From Gammaproteobacteria bacterium (GTDB lineage Bacteria; Pseudomonadota; Gammaproteobacteria; SZUA-229), in contig JAPHSS010000011.1 of the NCBI GenBank assembly GCA_026195255.1, positions 61,481 to 125,480 of the forward strand: a stretch of 64,000 nt of DNA, in the 5' to 3' direction. A program made the position numbers and the translations under genes. The notes under the pieces are model-generated. The model was not told the origin of the DNA. It searched no databases and worked only from the letters and a program-made list of their open reading frames with translations. This document shows positions 7,996 to 17,841 of this stretch, piece by piece. Within the stretch, counting starts at the first letter, position 1, and each line of letters starts with the position of its first letter.

Positions 7996-10386
7996 TTACA
8001 GAATAATTTGTGAAGCTTTGCGGTTTTTAGAAAACTGATATAATCGATTTACCAGGCGATCGTTTATGCTGCCTTTATCATAATTACCATTAGCATCTAC
8101 TTCACCTGTAGGCATATTTAGTAATAATTCCAGCGCCTCCTGATAGTGTACAACCGGGTAAATTTTAAATGTGCCCTGCTCAACGGCATCAATAACGTCT
8201 TTTCTTAATGACAGGTTTTTTACATTTACGTCAGGAATAATACAACCCTGACTGCCGGTTAATCCTCGTTGATTACATATATCAAAGAAACCTTCAATTT
8301 TTTCGTTAACACCACCAATTGCCTGTACAAAGCCCTGTTGGTTAAGCGACCCGGTTATGGCGAAACCCTGTTGAATAGGTAAGTCAGTTAATGCAGAAAT
8401 TAATACACATAACTCTGCAACCGATGCACTGTCGCCGTCGATCATTCCATAGGATTGTTCAAATGTAATGCTGGCAGAAAAAGCAAGCGGGGTGTCTTTA
8501 GTATATCTGCTGGCTAAAAGAGCAGATAAAATCAAAACACCTTTATCATGAATGGAACCACTTAAGTCGACTTCACGCTCGATATTTATTATTTTTCCGT
8601 TGCCCAGATGAACTGTAGCAGATATGCGTGATGGTTGACCGAAGCCAAATTTACCGATCTCAAATACAGATAAACCGTTAATCTCACCGACCACTTTACC
8701 TTCAGTACGGATCATCAATGTGCCACGTTGAATATCACTTTGTATTAAACCCTGAATTCTACAGGTACGTTGTATTTGTGCATCAATGGCCTGTTGCACA
8801 TGTGTATCAGTCATTAATTTACTGCCGCCCTGTAATGCGTGATAGTGAGATTCGATTAAAAGATCGTCGATGGTACGTAAACGTGTAGAAAGCCTTTCTG
8901 AGTCATTGGCAATGCGTGAACTGAATTCGATTATGCGGGCAACAGCTGCTGCATCCATATCTTTTAGTTCGAACTTGCGGGTGCGAGAAGCAATTAACCG
9001 GGCGTATTTCAGGGTTGTGTCTTCATCTCTTAATATTTCTTCTTCAAAATCGGCTTCAACTTTAAATAATTCGGGAAAGTCAGGGTCGATTTCATGAAGT
9101 GTATAATAAGTTCCACGATCACCCAGTAAAATAATTTTAATTTTTAAAGGAATGGGTTCTGGTTCAAGGGTAACTGAATTATCACCGCCAACTACCTGAT
9201 CCAGGTTTTCAATTTTAGCTTTTTTGGCATACATGCTACGTTTAAGCGCATCCCATGCATGAGGAGTGCTGAGTATTTTATGGGCATCGAGTATCAGATA
9301 ACCACCATTAGCCTGTAATAATGCACCTGGTTTGATTAAGGTGAAATTGTTGCCCGGGTTATTGGAGCGATTTTCGTATTCAATTCTTCCGACAAGGTTC
9401 TGGTAAGTAGGGTTGTCGAGATATACGACAGGTGCGCCTTTCTGGTTGCCGCATTCAACGATTAAATTCACCTGGTAACGTTGTAAAGACTCACTTTTGC
9501 TGCTTTGTTGCGCAGACTCATTGGCAGAATCCTCTTCTTCAATCTCAGTGAACTCTTCCAGGTGATGCAGTACATCTTCCTGTAAACCTTTAAGGTAATT
9601 TACAACTTGAGTCAGGGCTTTATATTTGCGTTTGGTGTCTTTAATTAAATTACCAGAGGCGAATAATGCTACTTTACGATTAAGCTTTTTAATCTTTATA
9701 TTATGTTCGCGACGTTGGCGAGACATTTCCGGTGCCAGATACTCAAGCTCTTCCTGAAAGCTGGCAATTTTATCTTCAATCTCATCTTTAAGTTCATTAG
9801 GTAGTTCGTCGTACTCTTCTTCGGTTATATTACGACCATCGACGATTGGTGTGAGCATAAAACCTGACGGTGTATTACTGAGATTTATACTCTGTAATCG
9901 TGCTTGCTCCGCGTGTTTTTCGAGCAGGCTACTTTGCTTATTCTGAAAAGATCGTTCAATAACCTGAATCTGCTCCTGGTACTCACTGGTTTCAAAGGCT
10001 GCATTAATAGCCTTGCCCAGGTCTTCTATCAGGTTTTTCATGTCCTTTTTAAAGTCACGGCCCTTTCCAGCGGGTAATTTTAGCGCTTTGGGTTTGTAAT
10101 CCTGCTCAAAGTTGTGAACATAACACCAGTCAGAAGGAGGCTCTTTTTGCAGGGCGACTTTACTCAGATATTTACGTATTAAACCGTGTTTACCAAGGCC
10201 TGATGAGCCCATAACGAAAAGGTTAAATCCTCGATGGGTTACATTAATACCAAATTCAATAGCTTGAAATGCCCGGTCCTGCCCGAGTATGTCTGGCAGG
10301 TCTTCAAGTTCTGCTGATGTTTTAAATGGTAAAGTTTCGGCTGTGCACTGGGGGCGCAACTGATCGGAGGAGAGGGGCTTAATCAT
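7996..10386 (-). CDS. Lon-like ATP-dependent protease (COG1067, LonB/YcbZ type)
   Basis: 796 residues from the ATG at 10386; a GTG 12 bases earlier (10398) is possible. The opening MIKPLSSDQLRPQC and TSAELEDL match the N terminus of this family, which favours the ATG. The AAA+ domain has a Walker A region GSSGLGKHG, a long charged coiled-coil insert (about 170-300), and the C-terminal S16 protease domain has the Ser-Lys dyad: Ser653 in DGDSAS and Lys696 in GGVNEKIEG. It is soluble, unlike archaeal LonB. Degradation of cytoplasmic proteins is inferred. Monocistronic and divergent from the PreP-like gene. Confidence 0.85.
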   Translation of the reverse strand: MIKPLSSDQLRPQCTAETLPFKTSAELEDLPDILGQDRAFQAIEFGINVTHRGFNLFVMGSSGLGKHGLIRKYLSKVALQKEPPSDWCYVHNFEQDYKPKALKLPAGKGRDFKKDMKNLIEDLGKAINAAFETSEYQEQIQVIERSFQNKQSSLLEKHAEQARLQSINLSNTPSGFMLTPIVDGRNITEEEYDELPNELKDEIEDKIASFQEELEYLAPEMSRQRREHNIKIKKLNRKVALFASGNLIKDTKRKYKALTQVVNYLKGLQEDVLHHLEEFTEIEEEDSANESAQQSSKSESLQRYQVNLIVECGNQKGAPVVYLDNPTYQNLVGRIEYENRSNNPGNNFTLIKPGALLQANGGYLILDAHKILSTPHAWDALKRSMYAKKAKIENLDQVVGGDNSVTLEPEPIPLKIKIILLGDRGTYYTLHEIDPDFPELFKVEADFEEEILRDEDTTLKYARLIASRTRKFELKDMDAAAVARIIEFSSRIANDSERLSTRLRTIDDLLIESHYHALQGGSKLMTDTHVQQAIDAQIQRTCRIQGLIQSDIQRGTLMIRTEGKVVGEINGLSVFEIGKFGFGQPSRISATVHLGNGKIINIEREVDLSGSIHDKGVLILSALLASRYTKDTPLAFSASITFEQSYGMIDGDSASVAELCVLISALTDLPIQQGFAITGSLNQQGFVQAIGGVNEKIEGFFDICNQRGLTGSQGCIIPDVNVKNLSLRKDVIDAVEQGTFKIYPVVHYQEALELLLNMPTGEVDANGNYDKGSINDRLVNRLYQFSKNRKASQIIL

Positions 10387-10502
10387 TCGGTGTATCACAT
10401 TCTTAGTTTACTTATTGTCAGGCTATTCTCGCATAATTTGGTCGTTGAATCACATGAAAAGGCCATCTGTTGTCGAGTTCTGGCTGATTCACAGGCTGGC
10501 TG

Positions 10503-10550
10503 GCATCTGTCTGGTATACAGATGCTTACCTCAGCAGGAAAAACCCTGCT
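10503..10550. other. Two small hairpins in the divergent spacer
   Basis: The 249-base spacer between the Lon-like and PreP-like genes contains GCATCTGT / ACAGATGC (10503-10525, loop 7) and AGCAGG / CCTGCT (10533-10550, loop 6). Neither has a T tract. The promoters of both genes must lie in this spacer; I cannot identify their boxes confidently. Confidence 0.35.
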
Positions 10551-10635
10551 TATAGTAGTAGAAATAATAGCCGTATTATTCAATTGTGTAACAAGATACA
10601 ATCCGTAACTTAATAAATAATTGTGGAAATTTTAT

Positions 10636-13569
10636 ATGTCGTCTGTTGATTTGAAGCCCGCTCAAGTACACCCTGCATTCCAGTGGAAACGTTCAGAGCG
10701 AATTGATTCACTCAATATCACCATTGAAGAATACGAGCATATAAAAACAGGTGCTGCCCATTACCATCTGGTGGCAGAAAACAATGAGAATGTTTTTCTG
10801 GTTGCCCTTAGAACCATCCCGACTGATTCAACTGGTGTTGCTCATATGTTAGAGCATACCGTCCTGTGTGGTAGTGAGCGCTTTCCTGTTCGTGATCCGT
10901 TCTTTATGATGATTCGCCGTTCACTTAATACATTTATGAATGCCTTTACCAGCAGTGACTGGACGGCCTATCCATTTGCTAGCCAGAACCGCAAAGACTT
11001 TGATAACTTAATGGATGTTTATCTGGATGCGGTTTTTTTCTCTCGTTTACATGAACTGGATTTTGCACAGGAAGGGCATAGATTTGAATTTGAAACCCCA
11101 GATGATGCAGAAACACCACTCGTATATAAGGGTGTAGTATTCAATGAAATGAAAGGTGCCATGAGCTCACCGGTGAGCACCTTATGGCAAACGGTAACCG
11201 GGCACCTGTTTCCAACGACTACTTATCATTATAACTCTGGTGGTGAACCGGAAAATATTCCCGATTTAAGTTATCAGCAGCTGAAAGATTTTTATAAGGT
11301 GCATTACCACCCATCAAATTCAGTGTTTATGACCTTTGGTGATATTCCTGCGTTTGAGCACCATAGAGTATTTGAAGAAAAAGCATTGAGTCGATTTGAA
11401 AAGCTCGACACGCAAATTAAAGTCGACGATGAAACGCGTTATAAAGAACCACAAAACTTTACCGATAGTTATGCGTTTGATGAAGAAGACACAAAAAGTA
11501 AAACACACGTTGTTATTAGCTGGCTGTTAGGGCGAAGTACATCTTTAGAAGATATGCTGCAGGCACACTTAATGTCCAGTGTGTTACTGGATAATTCGGC
11601 TTCACCATTGCAACAGGCACTGGAAACAACGGATTTAGGAGCATCACCTTCACCATTGTGTGGCCTGGAAGACTCAAACCGTGAAATGAGTTTCATGTGT
11701 GGCCTTGAGGCGTCCGAGGCAGAAAATGCTGATGCCATTGAAAGCCTGGTGTTAAAGGTTCTTCGGGATGTAGCTGAAAATGGTGTTGAACAATCACAGG
11801 TTGAAGCTGTTTTACATCAGCTTGAGCTGGGGCAACGCGAAATAGGTGGAGATGGTTACCCCTATGGTATGCAGTTAATACTGGGTGGTTTGCCGGCGGC
11901 AATTCATCGTGGTGATCCGATTGCGGTTATGAATCTTGAGCCTGTTTTAGAACAGTTAAGAGAAGATATAAAAGACCCGAATTTTATTAAAAATCTGGTT
12001 AAGAAAAATTTACTTGATAATCAGCATCGCATCCGTCTGGTGATGACGCCAGATACAAATTTAAGTAAAGCAAAAGAAAAAGCTGAAGCGGATAAGCTGG
12101 CAGAAATAAAAGCCAAATTATCAGATGAAGAAAAACAGCAAATCATAAATCAGGCAGCTGCGTTAGAGAAAAGACAAAACGAAATTGATGATATTAGTAT
12201 TCTGCCCAAAGTCGGGCTTGAAGATGTACCGGCTAAAATGCAAATTCCAACCGGCTCTTCTAGCAACATTGGTGATTCAGAGGTTTCATTTTTTGAGCAG
12301 GGAACTAACGGTTTAATATATGAGCAAATAATAATCGATTTACCTGAGTTAGAAACAGAACTGGTGAATTTATTGCCTATATATACTTATTGTTTAACTG
12401 AGCTTGGTTGTGGTGATAAAGATTATTTACAATCTCAGGCCTGGCAAGATGCTGTAAGTGGTGGGGTTGGCGCATATACAACGGTAAGGGGTTCAGTTGA
12501 TAATGAGCAGAATATCAAAGGTCATTTTATTTTTTCGGGCAAAGCTTTGGCTCGAAATCATAAAGAATTAAATGAACTGATGTCAGAAATGCTGGAAAGT
12601 GCTCGTTTTGATGAGCTGGAACGCATACGTGAACTGGTGTCTCAAAAACGTGCTAGAAGAGAACAAAGTGTTACGGGTCAAGGACATAGTCTGGCCATGA
12701 CGGCCGCGAGCAGTGGCATGAGTCCGGCTGCCGAGTTAAGTCATCGACTGTCAGGCCTGCAAGGTATTAAACGCCTTAAAGAAATTGATGATTCATTAAG
12801 TTCTGAAAAGTTATTAAAAGAACTTGCTGAAAAGTTCGACATTATTCATAAGAAAATAATTAAAGCACCGCGTAAGTACCTGACTATTTCTGAGAAGGAG
12901 TCCAGAAGTGAAATCGAAAATGATATTCTAACTTTCTGGTCTGATAAAGGTAACCAGGAGCAAACCCAGTTTAGTTTGCCCGAAATTAAACAACAGGTTA
13001 AGCAAGCCTGGTTAACCAGTACTCAGGTTAATTTTAGCTCTAAATCTTATCCTACAGTGAGTGTTAATCATGAAGATGCGGCAGCATTATCCGTGCTGGG
13101 TGGTTTTTTAAGAAATGGCTTTTTGCACCGGGTTATTCGTGAGCAGGGTGGTGCATATGGTGGAGGCGCAAGCCATGAACCTGGAAATGCCTGCTTTCGA
13201 TTCTTCTCCTATCGTGACCCTCGTTTAGCTGAGACGCTGGATGATTTCGACAAGTCCATCGAATGGTTGTTAAATGAAGAACACACTGAGTTACAGGTAG
13301 AAGAATCAATTTTAGGTGTGATTGGCAGTATGGATAAACCGGGTTCTCCAGCGGGAGAGGCTAAGCAGGCATATCATAATGAGCTCTATGGTCGAACACC
13401 TGAGCAACGCCAGCTCTTTAGAGAACGGGTATTAAAAGTAACGGTTGATGATCTAAAACGGGTTGGTGAAAAATATCTAAAACCTGAATATGCAAGTGTA
13501 GCGGTGGTGACTAATCCAGCCAATGAAGAAGCTGTAAAAGAACTGGGTTTAGATATTTATCATTTGTAA
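10636..13569 (+). CDS. PreP-like M16 zinc metallopeptidase (presequence protease family)
   Basis: 977 residues. The ATG at 10636 has a GGA ribosome site eight bases upstream; an in-frame TTG at 10621 is less likely. The inverted zinc motif HMLEH is at 70-74 (His70, Glu73, His74), and the third ligand candidate is Glu171 in VVFNEMKG. The four-domain layout and about 1000-residue length are those of the M16C group (plant and mitochondrial PreP, falcilysin), which form a clamshell and degrade short unfolded peptides. No signal peptide, so cytoplasmic peptide turnover is inferred. Monocistronic with its own terminator. Confidence 0.88.
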   Translation: MSSVDLKPAQVHPAFQWKRSERIDSLNITIEEYEHIKTGAAHYHLVAENNENVFLVALRTIPTDSTGVAHMLEHTVLCGSERFPVRDPFFMMIRRSLNTFMNAFTSSDWTAYPFASQNRKDFDNLMDVYLDAVFFSRLHELDFAQEGHRFEFETPDDAETPLVYKGVVFNEMKGAMSSPVSTLWQTVTGHLFPTTTYHYNSGGEPENIPDLSYQQLKDFYKVHYHPSNSVFMTFGDIPAFEHHRVFEEKALSRFEKLDTQIKVDDETRYKEPQNFTDSYAFDEEDTKSKTHVVISWLLGRSTSLEDMLQAHLMSSVLLDNSASPLQQALETTDLGASPSPLCGLEDSNREMSFMCGLEASEAENADAIESLVLKVLRDVAENGVEQSQVEAVLHQLELGQREIGGDGYPYGMQLILGGLPAAIHRGDPIAVMNLEPVLEQLREDIKDPNFIKNLVKKNLLDNQHRIRLVMTPDTNLSKAKEKAEADKLAEIKAKLSDEEKQQIINQAAALEKRQNEIDDISILPKVGLEDVPAKMQIPTGSSSNIGDSEVSFFEQGTNGLIYEQIIIDLPELETELVNLLPIYTYCLTELGCGDKDYLQSQAWQDAVSGGVGAYTTVRGSVDNEQNIKGHFIFSGKALARNHKELNELMSEMLESARFDELERIRELVSQKRARREQSVTGQGHSLAMTAASSGMSPAAELSHRLSGLQGIKRLKEIDDSLSSEKLLKELAEKFDIIHKKIIKAPRKYLTISEKESRSEIENDILTFWSDKGNQEQTQFSLPEIKQQVKQAWLTSTQVNFSSKSYPTVSVNHEDAAALSVLGGFLRNGFLHRVIREQGGAYGGGASHEPGNACFRFFSYRDPRLAETLDDFDKSIEWLLNEEHTELQVEESILGVIGSMDKPGSPAGEAKQAYHNELYGRTPEQRQLFRERVLKVTVDDLKRVGEKYLKPEYASVAVVTNPANEEAVKELGLDIYHL

Positions 13570-13584
13570 ATATATTTTTCAGAT

Positions 13585-13619
13585 TCACGAACCATTTAAA
13601 TTATGGTTTGTGATTTTTT
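13585..13619 (+). terminator. Rho-independent terminator of the PreP-like gene
   Basis: An 11-bp stem (TCACGAACCAT / ATGGTTTGTGA, one G-T pair, 7-base loop) is followed by six T residues, 16 bases after the stop codon. Confidence 0.85.
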
Positions 13620-13645
13620 GATGTCATTCTATTTAATAAAATATC

Positions 13646-13927
13646 ATGCATATTCTCTTAATAAAGTTAAACTTAAATATACCCAATGCCCATTCATTAA
13701 AAGAAAAACGTCGTGAAATAAAAAGCTTAAAAGACAGATTAAGTAGTCGATTTAATGCCTCTGTGGCTGAAGTGGATATGTTAGATAACTGGCAGAAGTC
13801 ATTGATAGGTGTGTGTTTGATAAGCAATGATAAGTCATATCTTGATAAACAATATAGCTTAATAGAAACAGTAGTTCTGGAGTATTCTGAATTAGAGTTA
13901 ATCTCTGCAGACAGAGAATGGTTATGA
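13646..13927 (+). CDS. DUF503 family protein (YlxP-like)
   Basis: 93 residues covering the whole DUF503 fold: LNIPNAHSLKEKRREIKSLK at the start, then ASVAEVD and VLEYSELELISADREW at the end. The family is small, cytoplasmic and of unknown function; in Firmicutes the gene sits near rbfA and infB, a link to ribosome assembly, but no such neighbours are here. It lies directly after the terminator of the PreP-like gene, so it needs its own promoter; the stretch between them is only about 25 bases. Confidence 0.85.
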   Translation: MHILLIKLNLNIPNAHSLKEKRREIKSLKDRLSSRFNASVAEVDMLDNWQKSLIGVCLISNDKSYLDKQYSLIETVVLEYSELELISADREWL

Positions 13928-14279
13928 GTTTATGCCGAAGGCGCACATAACTATCGGAGATACATCCGCTTTTATATATCTGTTCAGGTACATCCGTTCA
14001 GGCACATATCCCTCGGGGATGGACCTCGCTTTTTGAGCTCCGTCCCCTGATTGATACCACCAGGAGTTGAGCGAAGTCGATTAGCTCCACTAACTAGATA
14101 CCCCATAATTTAAAATACAACAAAATATCTCCAAACTCCTGGAATTAAAATAAAAAAACAGCCAGAATAATAGTGTTCACGACTAGTAATATACCAATAA
14201 CCGTGAGTAGTTTTTTAAACCCGTTTTGTTTGTGGCTGGTTTATAATGCATTTCCAGTTTAATAATTATATAGAGTGTT
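13928..14279. other. Intergenic region holding a palindromic element and its flank
   Basis: No gene seen in 352 bases. The first part has the repeated word TACATCCG (twice, about 13971 and 13990) next to GTTCAGG words, then the 33-base hairpin at 14015-14047 described separately. Its right flank to about 14100 (ACCACCAGGAGTT..GCGAAGTCG..CTC) is similar to the right flank of the copy at 24490. The remainder is AT-rich and probably carries the promoter of the DMT exporter. Confidence 0.55.
14015..14047 (+). repeat. Palindromic element, GGGGACAGA family, copy 1
   Basis: An imperfect 13-bp stem, GGGGATGGACCTC against GAGCTCCGTCCCC, encloses the loop GCTTTTT. Two more copies of the same design lie at 24490-24522 and 24593-24627. 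Stem positions differ between copies while pairing is mostly kept. Confidence 0.75.
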
Positions 14280-15155
14280 ATGACAGATTCTAAACATGGC
14301 TTAAGTGTTTTATATGTCGCGGTCTTTTTACTTTCCTTAAACGGTTTGTTTTCTAAGGTGATACCGCTTGATGCTGTGACTGTCACGCAATTGCGCAGTG
14401 TAATGGCTGCTATGGCATTATTGATCTTTGCTTATGCGGGTAAGCGGGCTTTTCGCTTAAATGGTTTTAAGGAATATGTAAATGTCTACCTGATAGGTGT
14501 GATATTAGGATTGCACTGGGTTTGCTTTTATCACTCAATGCAAGTTTCCACGGTTGCCATCGGTATGTTGTCACTGTTTACTTACCCGGTTATTACTGTA
14601 ATGTTGGAGCCCGTATTTAGTAAAAACAAGATACAGATTTCTGACGTTGTTGCAGCATTTATGGTTTTTTTAGGTATCCTCATCATGATAGGAGATGACT
14701 TAAATCAGTTTGATAGTACTGCTATGCAAGGTGTTTTCTGGGGTGTGATATCAGCATTTCTGTTTTCTATTAGAAACTTATTACAAAAATATAATCATTC
14801 AACGGTGTCATCTGATGGGCTTATACTGCATCAGGTAATTGCTATTTCGTTTATGCTGCTTCTGTTTGTTGATGTTGATGCGGTGGCTTCGCTGGATTTT
14901 AAAGACTGGTTATTACTGGTTGCACTGGGCTCGATTAGTACGGCAGCCGCACATAGTTTACTGTCATTTAGTCTGAAACATCTAGCGGCAAAATCAATTG
15001 CAATGATTAGTTGTTTGCAGCCATTAGCAGCGGCTTTTTTAGCATGGATAATTTTAGATGAAGAACCAACACTGGGGATTATTATTGGTGGGCTGGTAAT
15101 TATTTCAGTTGCATTTTATGAGTCAGTTCATCATGTTTCAAAACGTAGAAGTTGA
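14280..15155 (+). CDS. EamA-domain transporter of the drug/metabolite superfamily
   Basis: 291 residues and about ten hydrophobic segments arranged as two EamA repeats (about 8-135 and 148-285). The second repeat ends with the family pattern LQPLAAAFLAWIILDEEPT..IIIGGLVII. Members are inner-membrane exporters of amino acids, nucleosides or other metabolites; the substrate here is unknown. The gene is alone, with a palindromic element on each side. Confidence 0.85.
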   Translation: MTDSKHGLSVLYVAVFLLSLNGLFSKVIPLDAVTVTQLRSVMAAMALLIFAYAGKRAFRLNGFKEYVNVYLIGVILGLHWVCFYHSMQVSTVAIGMLSLFTYPVITVMLEPVFSKNKIQISDVVAAFMVFLGILIMIGDDLNQFDSTAMQGVFWGVISAFLFSIRNLLQKYNHSTVSSDGLILHQVIAISFMLLLFVDVDAVASLDFKDWLLLVALGSISTAAAHSLLSFSLKHLAAKSIAMISCLQPLAAAFLAWIILDEEPTLGIIIGGLVIISVAFYESVHHVSKRRS

Positions 15156-15218
15156 TGAGTAGATGCTGGTTTTCAATAAAAGAACAGAGTATGTAACAGG
15201 TTTTTAAGAAAAAGATTC

Positions 15219-15281
15219 GGAGTCAAATTTAATATTACAATCGTCTTAATCTGTGCTGATAAAGCATTTAAATTTGACTCC
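15219..15281. repeat. Palindromic element, GGAGTCAAATTT family, copy 1
   Basis: Perfect 12-bp inverted repeats, GGAGTCAAATTT (15219-15230) and AAATTTGACTCC (15270-15281), enclose 39 bases between the convergent DMT exporter and fabV genes. Related ends occur at 51541-51616 and near 52949. Elements with such ends are known from many gammaproteobacteria, in part linked to REP-associated transposases; no transposase is in the window. Confidence 0.7.
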
Positions 15282-15309
15282 TCACCCATTTGACGAAAAT
15301 TATGAAGAT

Positions 15310-16506
15310 TTATATAGTTATGGGCTCGAAATCTACCAGGGTATCTACCTCAGCTTCATAATCGATACCGCTTATACCAAAACCAAATAGTTTAAGAAAC
15401 TCATCTTTATAACCCTGGTAATCAGTTAATTCGAATAAGTTTTCTGTCGTTACTTTAGGCCAGACTTCTTTCACCTTGTTTTGCACTTCGTCACGTAATT
15501 CCCAGTCATCCATGCGAATTCTAGCGCTTTCATCAAGGTCTGCACCACCATCTTTATATAACTGGGTGCGGAACATGCGATTAATCTGTTCAATGCAACC
15601 TTCATGAATATCCATTGATTTCATTACTTTAAAACCCATGGCAATATACAAAGGCATTACCGGGATTGCTGCAGATGCCTGGGTTACAACGCTTTTTAAA
15701 ACAGCCATATTGGCGCTGCCATTGAGTTCAGACAGATTGTTTCTTAAAGCTGAAGCTGCGCGATCCATATCTTCTTTTGCTTTACCTAATGCACCGTGCC
15801 AGTAAATAGGCCAGGTAATTTCGGTACCGATATAACTATAAGAAACGGTTTTAACACCTTCTGCCAAAACATCGGCTTCTTTAAGTGCGTTTATCCACAA
15901 CTCCCAGTCTTCTCCACCCATAACAGTAATGGTGTTTTGAATTTCTTCATCTGTAGCGGGCTCGATTTCTGTTTCAATAATAATATCTTTACTGGTATCA
16001 ATAGCCGTTGCTTTATACGTTTCACCAATAGGTTTTAAAACTGAACGTATTACTTCACCGCTTTCGGGTAACTTGCGTACAGGCGAAGCCAGTGAGTAAA
16101 CAACCAGATCAATTTTGTCCATGTCAGCCTTAATTGTTTCTATGACTTTAGTGCGCATCTCATTTGAAAAAGCATCACCGTTAATACTTTTTGCGTATAG
16201 CCCTTTTGCGTGGGCGGCTTTTTCAAATGCGGCTGAGTTATACCAGCCAGCTGAACCAGGTTTCTTCTCAGTTGCAGGTTTTTCAAGAAAAATACCAAGT
16301 GTTGCAGCATCTGAACCAAATGCTGCGGTTATTCTTGAAGCAAGCCCGTAACCAGTCGAGGCGCCAATAACAAGAACGTTTTTAGGGCCGTTTTTAACTG
16401 CGCCGTCTTTTTCGACGCGAGCAATTTGTTCAGCTACATTTGCAGCGCAGCCAGTTGGGTGTGTAGTGGTGCAAATGAATCCACGAGTTTTAGGTTTAAT
16501 TATCAC
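15310..16506 (-). CDS. fabV: Trans-2-enoyl-ACP/CoA reductase FabV
   Basis: 398 residues, the full FabV length. It opens with [20 protein letters not shown], has the NADH-binding stretch [12 protein letters not shown] (about 45-55), and the Y-x8-K active site with Tyr235 and Lys244 in the same positions as characterised FabV enzymes. It reduces the enoyl intermediate in fatty-acid elongation, using NADH, and FabV enzymes are typically triclosan-resistant. It follows the DUF302 gene after 23 bases and is probably cotranscribed with it. Confidence 0.96.
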   Translation of the reverse strand: MIIKPKTRGFICTTTHPTGCAANVAEQIARVEKDGAVKNGPKNVLVIGASTGYGLASRITAAFGSDAATLGIFLEKPATEKKPGSAGWYNSAAFEKAAHAKGLYAKSINGDAFSNEMRTKVIETIKADMDKIDLVVYSLASPVRKLPESGEVIRSVLKPIGETYKATAIDTSKDIIIETEIEPATDEEIQNTITVMGGEDWELWINALKEADVLAEGVKTVSYSYIGTEITWPIYWHGALGKAKEDMDRAASALRNNLSELNGSANMAVLKSVVTQASAAIPVMPLYIAMGFKVMKSMDIHEGCIEQINRMFRTQLYKDGGADLDESARIRMDDWELRDEVQNKVKEVWPKVTTENLFELTDYQGYKDEFLKLFGFGISGIDYEAEVDTLVDFEPITI

Positions 16507-16529
16507 TATTAAATATCCGTTCTAATGCG

Positions 16530-16913
16530 TTATAAGTTAGCGGCAACGTTTTTAAGTTTACCTTGAACCAGGGGAGCAACTTCTGCAATCTTGGGGTTAT
16601 CAACCATACCTAAAACCGCAACGGGATCCATAAAACTAACATTTACCTTACCGCCGTCTTCTTCACGTAACAGTACATTACAGGGTAATAACAGACCTAT
16701 ATCCGGTTCTGCCTGAATAGCTTCATTTGCCAGATTAGGGTTACACGCACCCAGAATTTTATATCCTGTGCGATCGATATCTAACTTTGCTTTCATTACT
16801 TTTTGAACGTCAATTTCAGTTAATACACCAAAACCTTCAACAGCAAGGGCATCGCGCACTTTTGTTTCGGCTTCTTCCATTGTTGCATCAATCGTTACAT
16901 TAAAACCGTACAT
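16530..16913 (-). CDS. DUF302 family protein
   Basis: 127 residues matching the whole DUF302 domain: MYGFNVTIDATMEEAETKV at the start, then GFGVLTEIDVQKVMKAKL and the conserved LGACNPNLANEAIQAEPDIG..LPCNVLLRE. The domain is a small alpha/beta fold of unknown function, often found beside sulfur, respiration or stress genes. It has no signal peptide. The next gene downstream is fabV, 23 bases away; a link to lipid metabolism is only suggested by that spacing. Confidence 0.88.
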   Translation of the reverse strand: MYGFNVTIDATMEEAETKVRDALAVEGFGVLTEIDVQKVMKAKLDIDRTGYKILGACNPNLANEAIQAEPDIGLLLPCNVLLREEDGGKVNVSFMDPVAVLGMVDNPKIAEVAPLVQGKLKNVAANL

Positions 16914-16966
16914 ATGGATTCTCCAAATTATCTGTGAGGACGAATATTAGCATATTCAACTGGTTT

Positions 16967-17278
16967 TTAAATATTTGCCAGTAACCAGACATCATATGCA
17001 GGTTCTTCATAGGGGTGTGCCTGCTTCATACGGGCAATTACCGGTTTAATGAGTGAGTTCTCTACAACCAGTTCAATCTTTACCTCTTCTACTGTCTCAA
17101 CTTTACCTGGCTGGCCAATGAACGGCTGGCTATTGATAAGAGGCCTGAACTGGCCCTGGCCCAGGGTTTGCCAGCAGCAATTATCATAATTACCAATTTT
17201 GCCACCTCCAGCCTCAAAAATAGCGGCTTTTACCTGTTCTAGATGGCTTTGGGGGATGTAGACGTTAAGTTTATACAT
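16967..17278 (-). CDS. NIF3-like (YqfO-type) small protein
   Basis: 103 residues. The ATG at 17278 was preferred because family members begin MYKL..YIPQSHLE; upstream codons belong to leader DNA. The family pattern GGGKIGNYDNCCWQTLGQGQ and the end HPYEEPAYDV are both present. These stand-alone proteins correspond to the inserted domain of NIF3/YqfO proteins and have a PII-like (cyclin-like trimer) fold; their role is unknown. It lies 53 bases upstream of the DUF302 gene on the same strand and may head that unit. Confidence 0.85.
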   Translation of the reverse strand: MYKLNVYIPQSHLEQVKAAIFEAGGGKIGNYDNCCWQTLGQGQFRPLINSQPFIGQPGKVETVEEVKIELVVENSLIKPVIARMKQAHPYEEPAYDVWLLANI

Positions 17279-17379
17279 AGTAAGTGTTAATTCCTGATGA
17301 TTTGGAATGATATAAAAAGGATGTTTCATGTAGAATGCACTTCATTAACCTATATTGAACTAATTTCAGGAAAAATAAA

Positions 17380-17667
17380 ATGAGTGATGACGGTATTCAA
17401 CTATCGCCCCAATTAATGGATGACCTAAGAGATGCATTGAAAAAGCAGGATGCACGTACAAAAGACGATGTTATGGCTATGCAATATCTAGTTGCTGCAG
17501 CCGGTATGATGCTCTCAGAAAATAATAATCCTCAAATGAACAAAAAAGATGCACTTGAAGATTTAAGTGGTTTTATGAAACATGTTTTTGAATATATGGA
17601 ATCTCAAAAGCCACAGATGGCTCCACCACCATCAGAAGATGCTTTTGGTGTATGGAAACCCAAATAA
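17380..17667 (+). CDS. Small acidic protein of unknown function
   Basis: 95 residues, not recognised. It is highly helical and charged: a first half with SPQLMDDLRDALKKQD and MAMQYLVAAAGMML, and a Pro-rich end MAPPPSEDAFGVWKPK. No signal peptide or transmembrane segment. A good ribosome site (CAGGAAAAATAAA-ATG) and a strong terminator 74 bases after the stop show it is a real, monocistronic gene. It is divergent from the NIF3-like gene, about 100 bases away. Confidence 0.7.
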   Translation: MSDDGIQLSPQLMDDLRDALKKQDARTKDDVMAMQYLVAAAGMMLSENNNPQMNKKDALEDLSGFMKHVFEYMESQKPQMAPPPSEDAFGVWKPK

Positions 17668-17740
17668 GCGGATAAATCAGCTGCTTTTTGACTGAAAATC
17701 GAATTTTTTGGCAACAGGCTTGAATCCGGTAGTGATTTTT

Positions 17741-17774
17741 AAAAAGACAGGATGATTATTCGTCCTGTCTTTTT
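17741..17774 (+). terminator. Rho-independent terminator of the small acidic protein gene
   Basis: A perfect 12-bp stem, AAAAAGACAGGA / TCCTGTCTTTTT, with a 10-base loop and the T tract built into the right arm. The A-rich left arm would also allow reverse-strand function. Confidence 0.88.
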
Positions 17775-17841
17775 AGACTTGATATTTAAATTTTTACCCC
17801 CCCCTTATTTAACGATAACAACTTATTAAGGGTTGTCTCTT

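Noticed and set aside
10390..10608. Overlapping small ORFs on both strands in the Lon-like/PreP-like spacer
   Set aside because: They overlap each other and have no ribosome site or recognisable family; more likely divergent promoter DNA.
13928..14279. Possible riboswitch in front of the DMT exporter
   Set aside because: The region contains a repeat-family hairpin and no conserved riboswitch core that I recognise.
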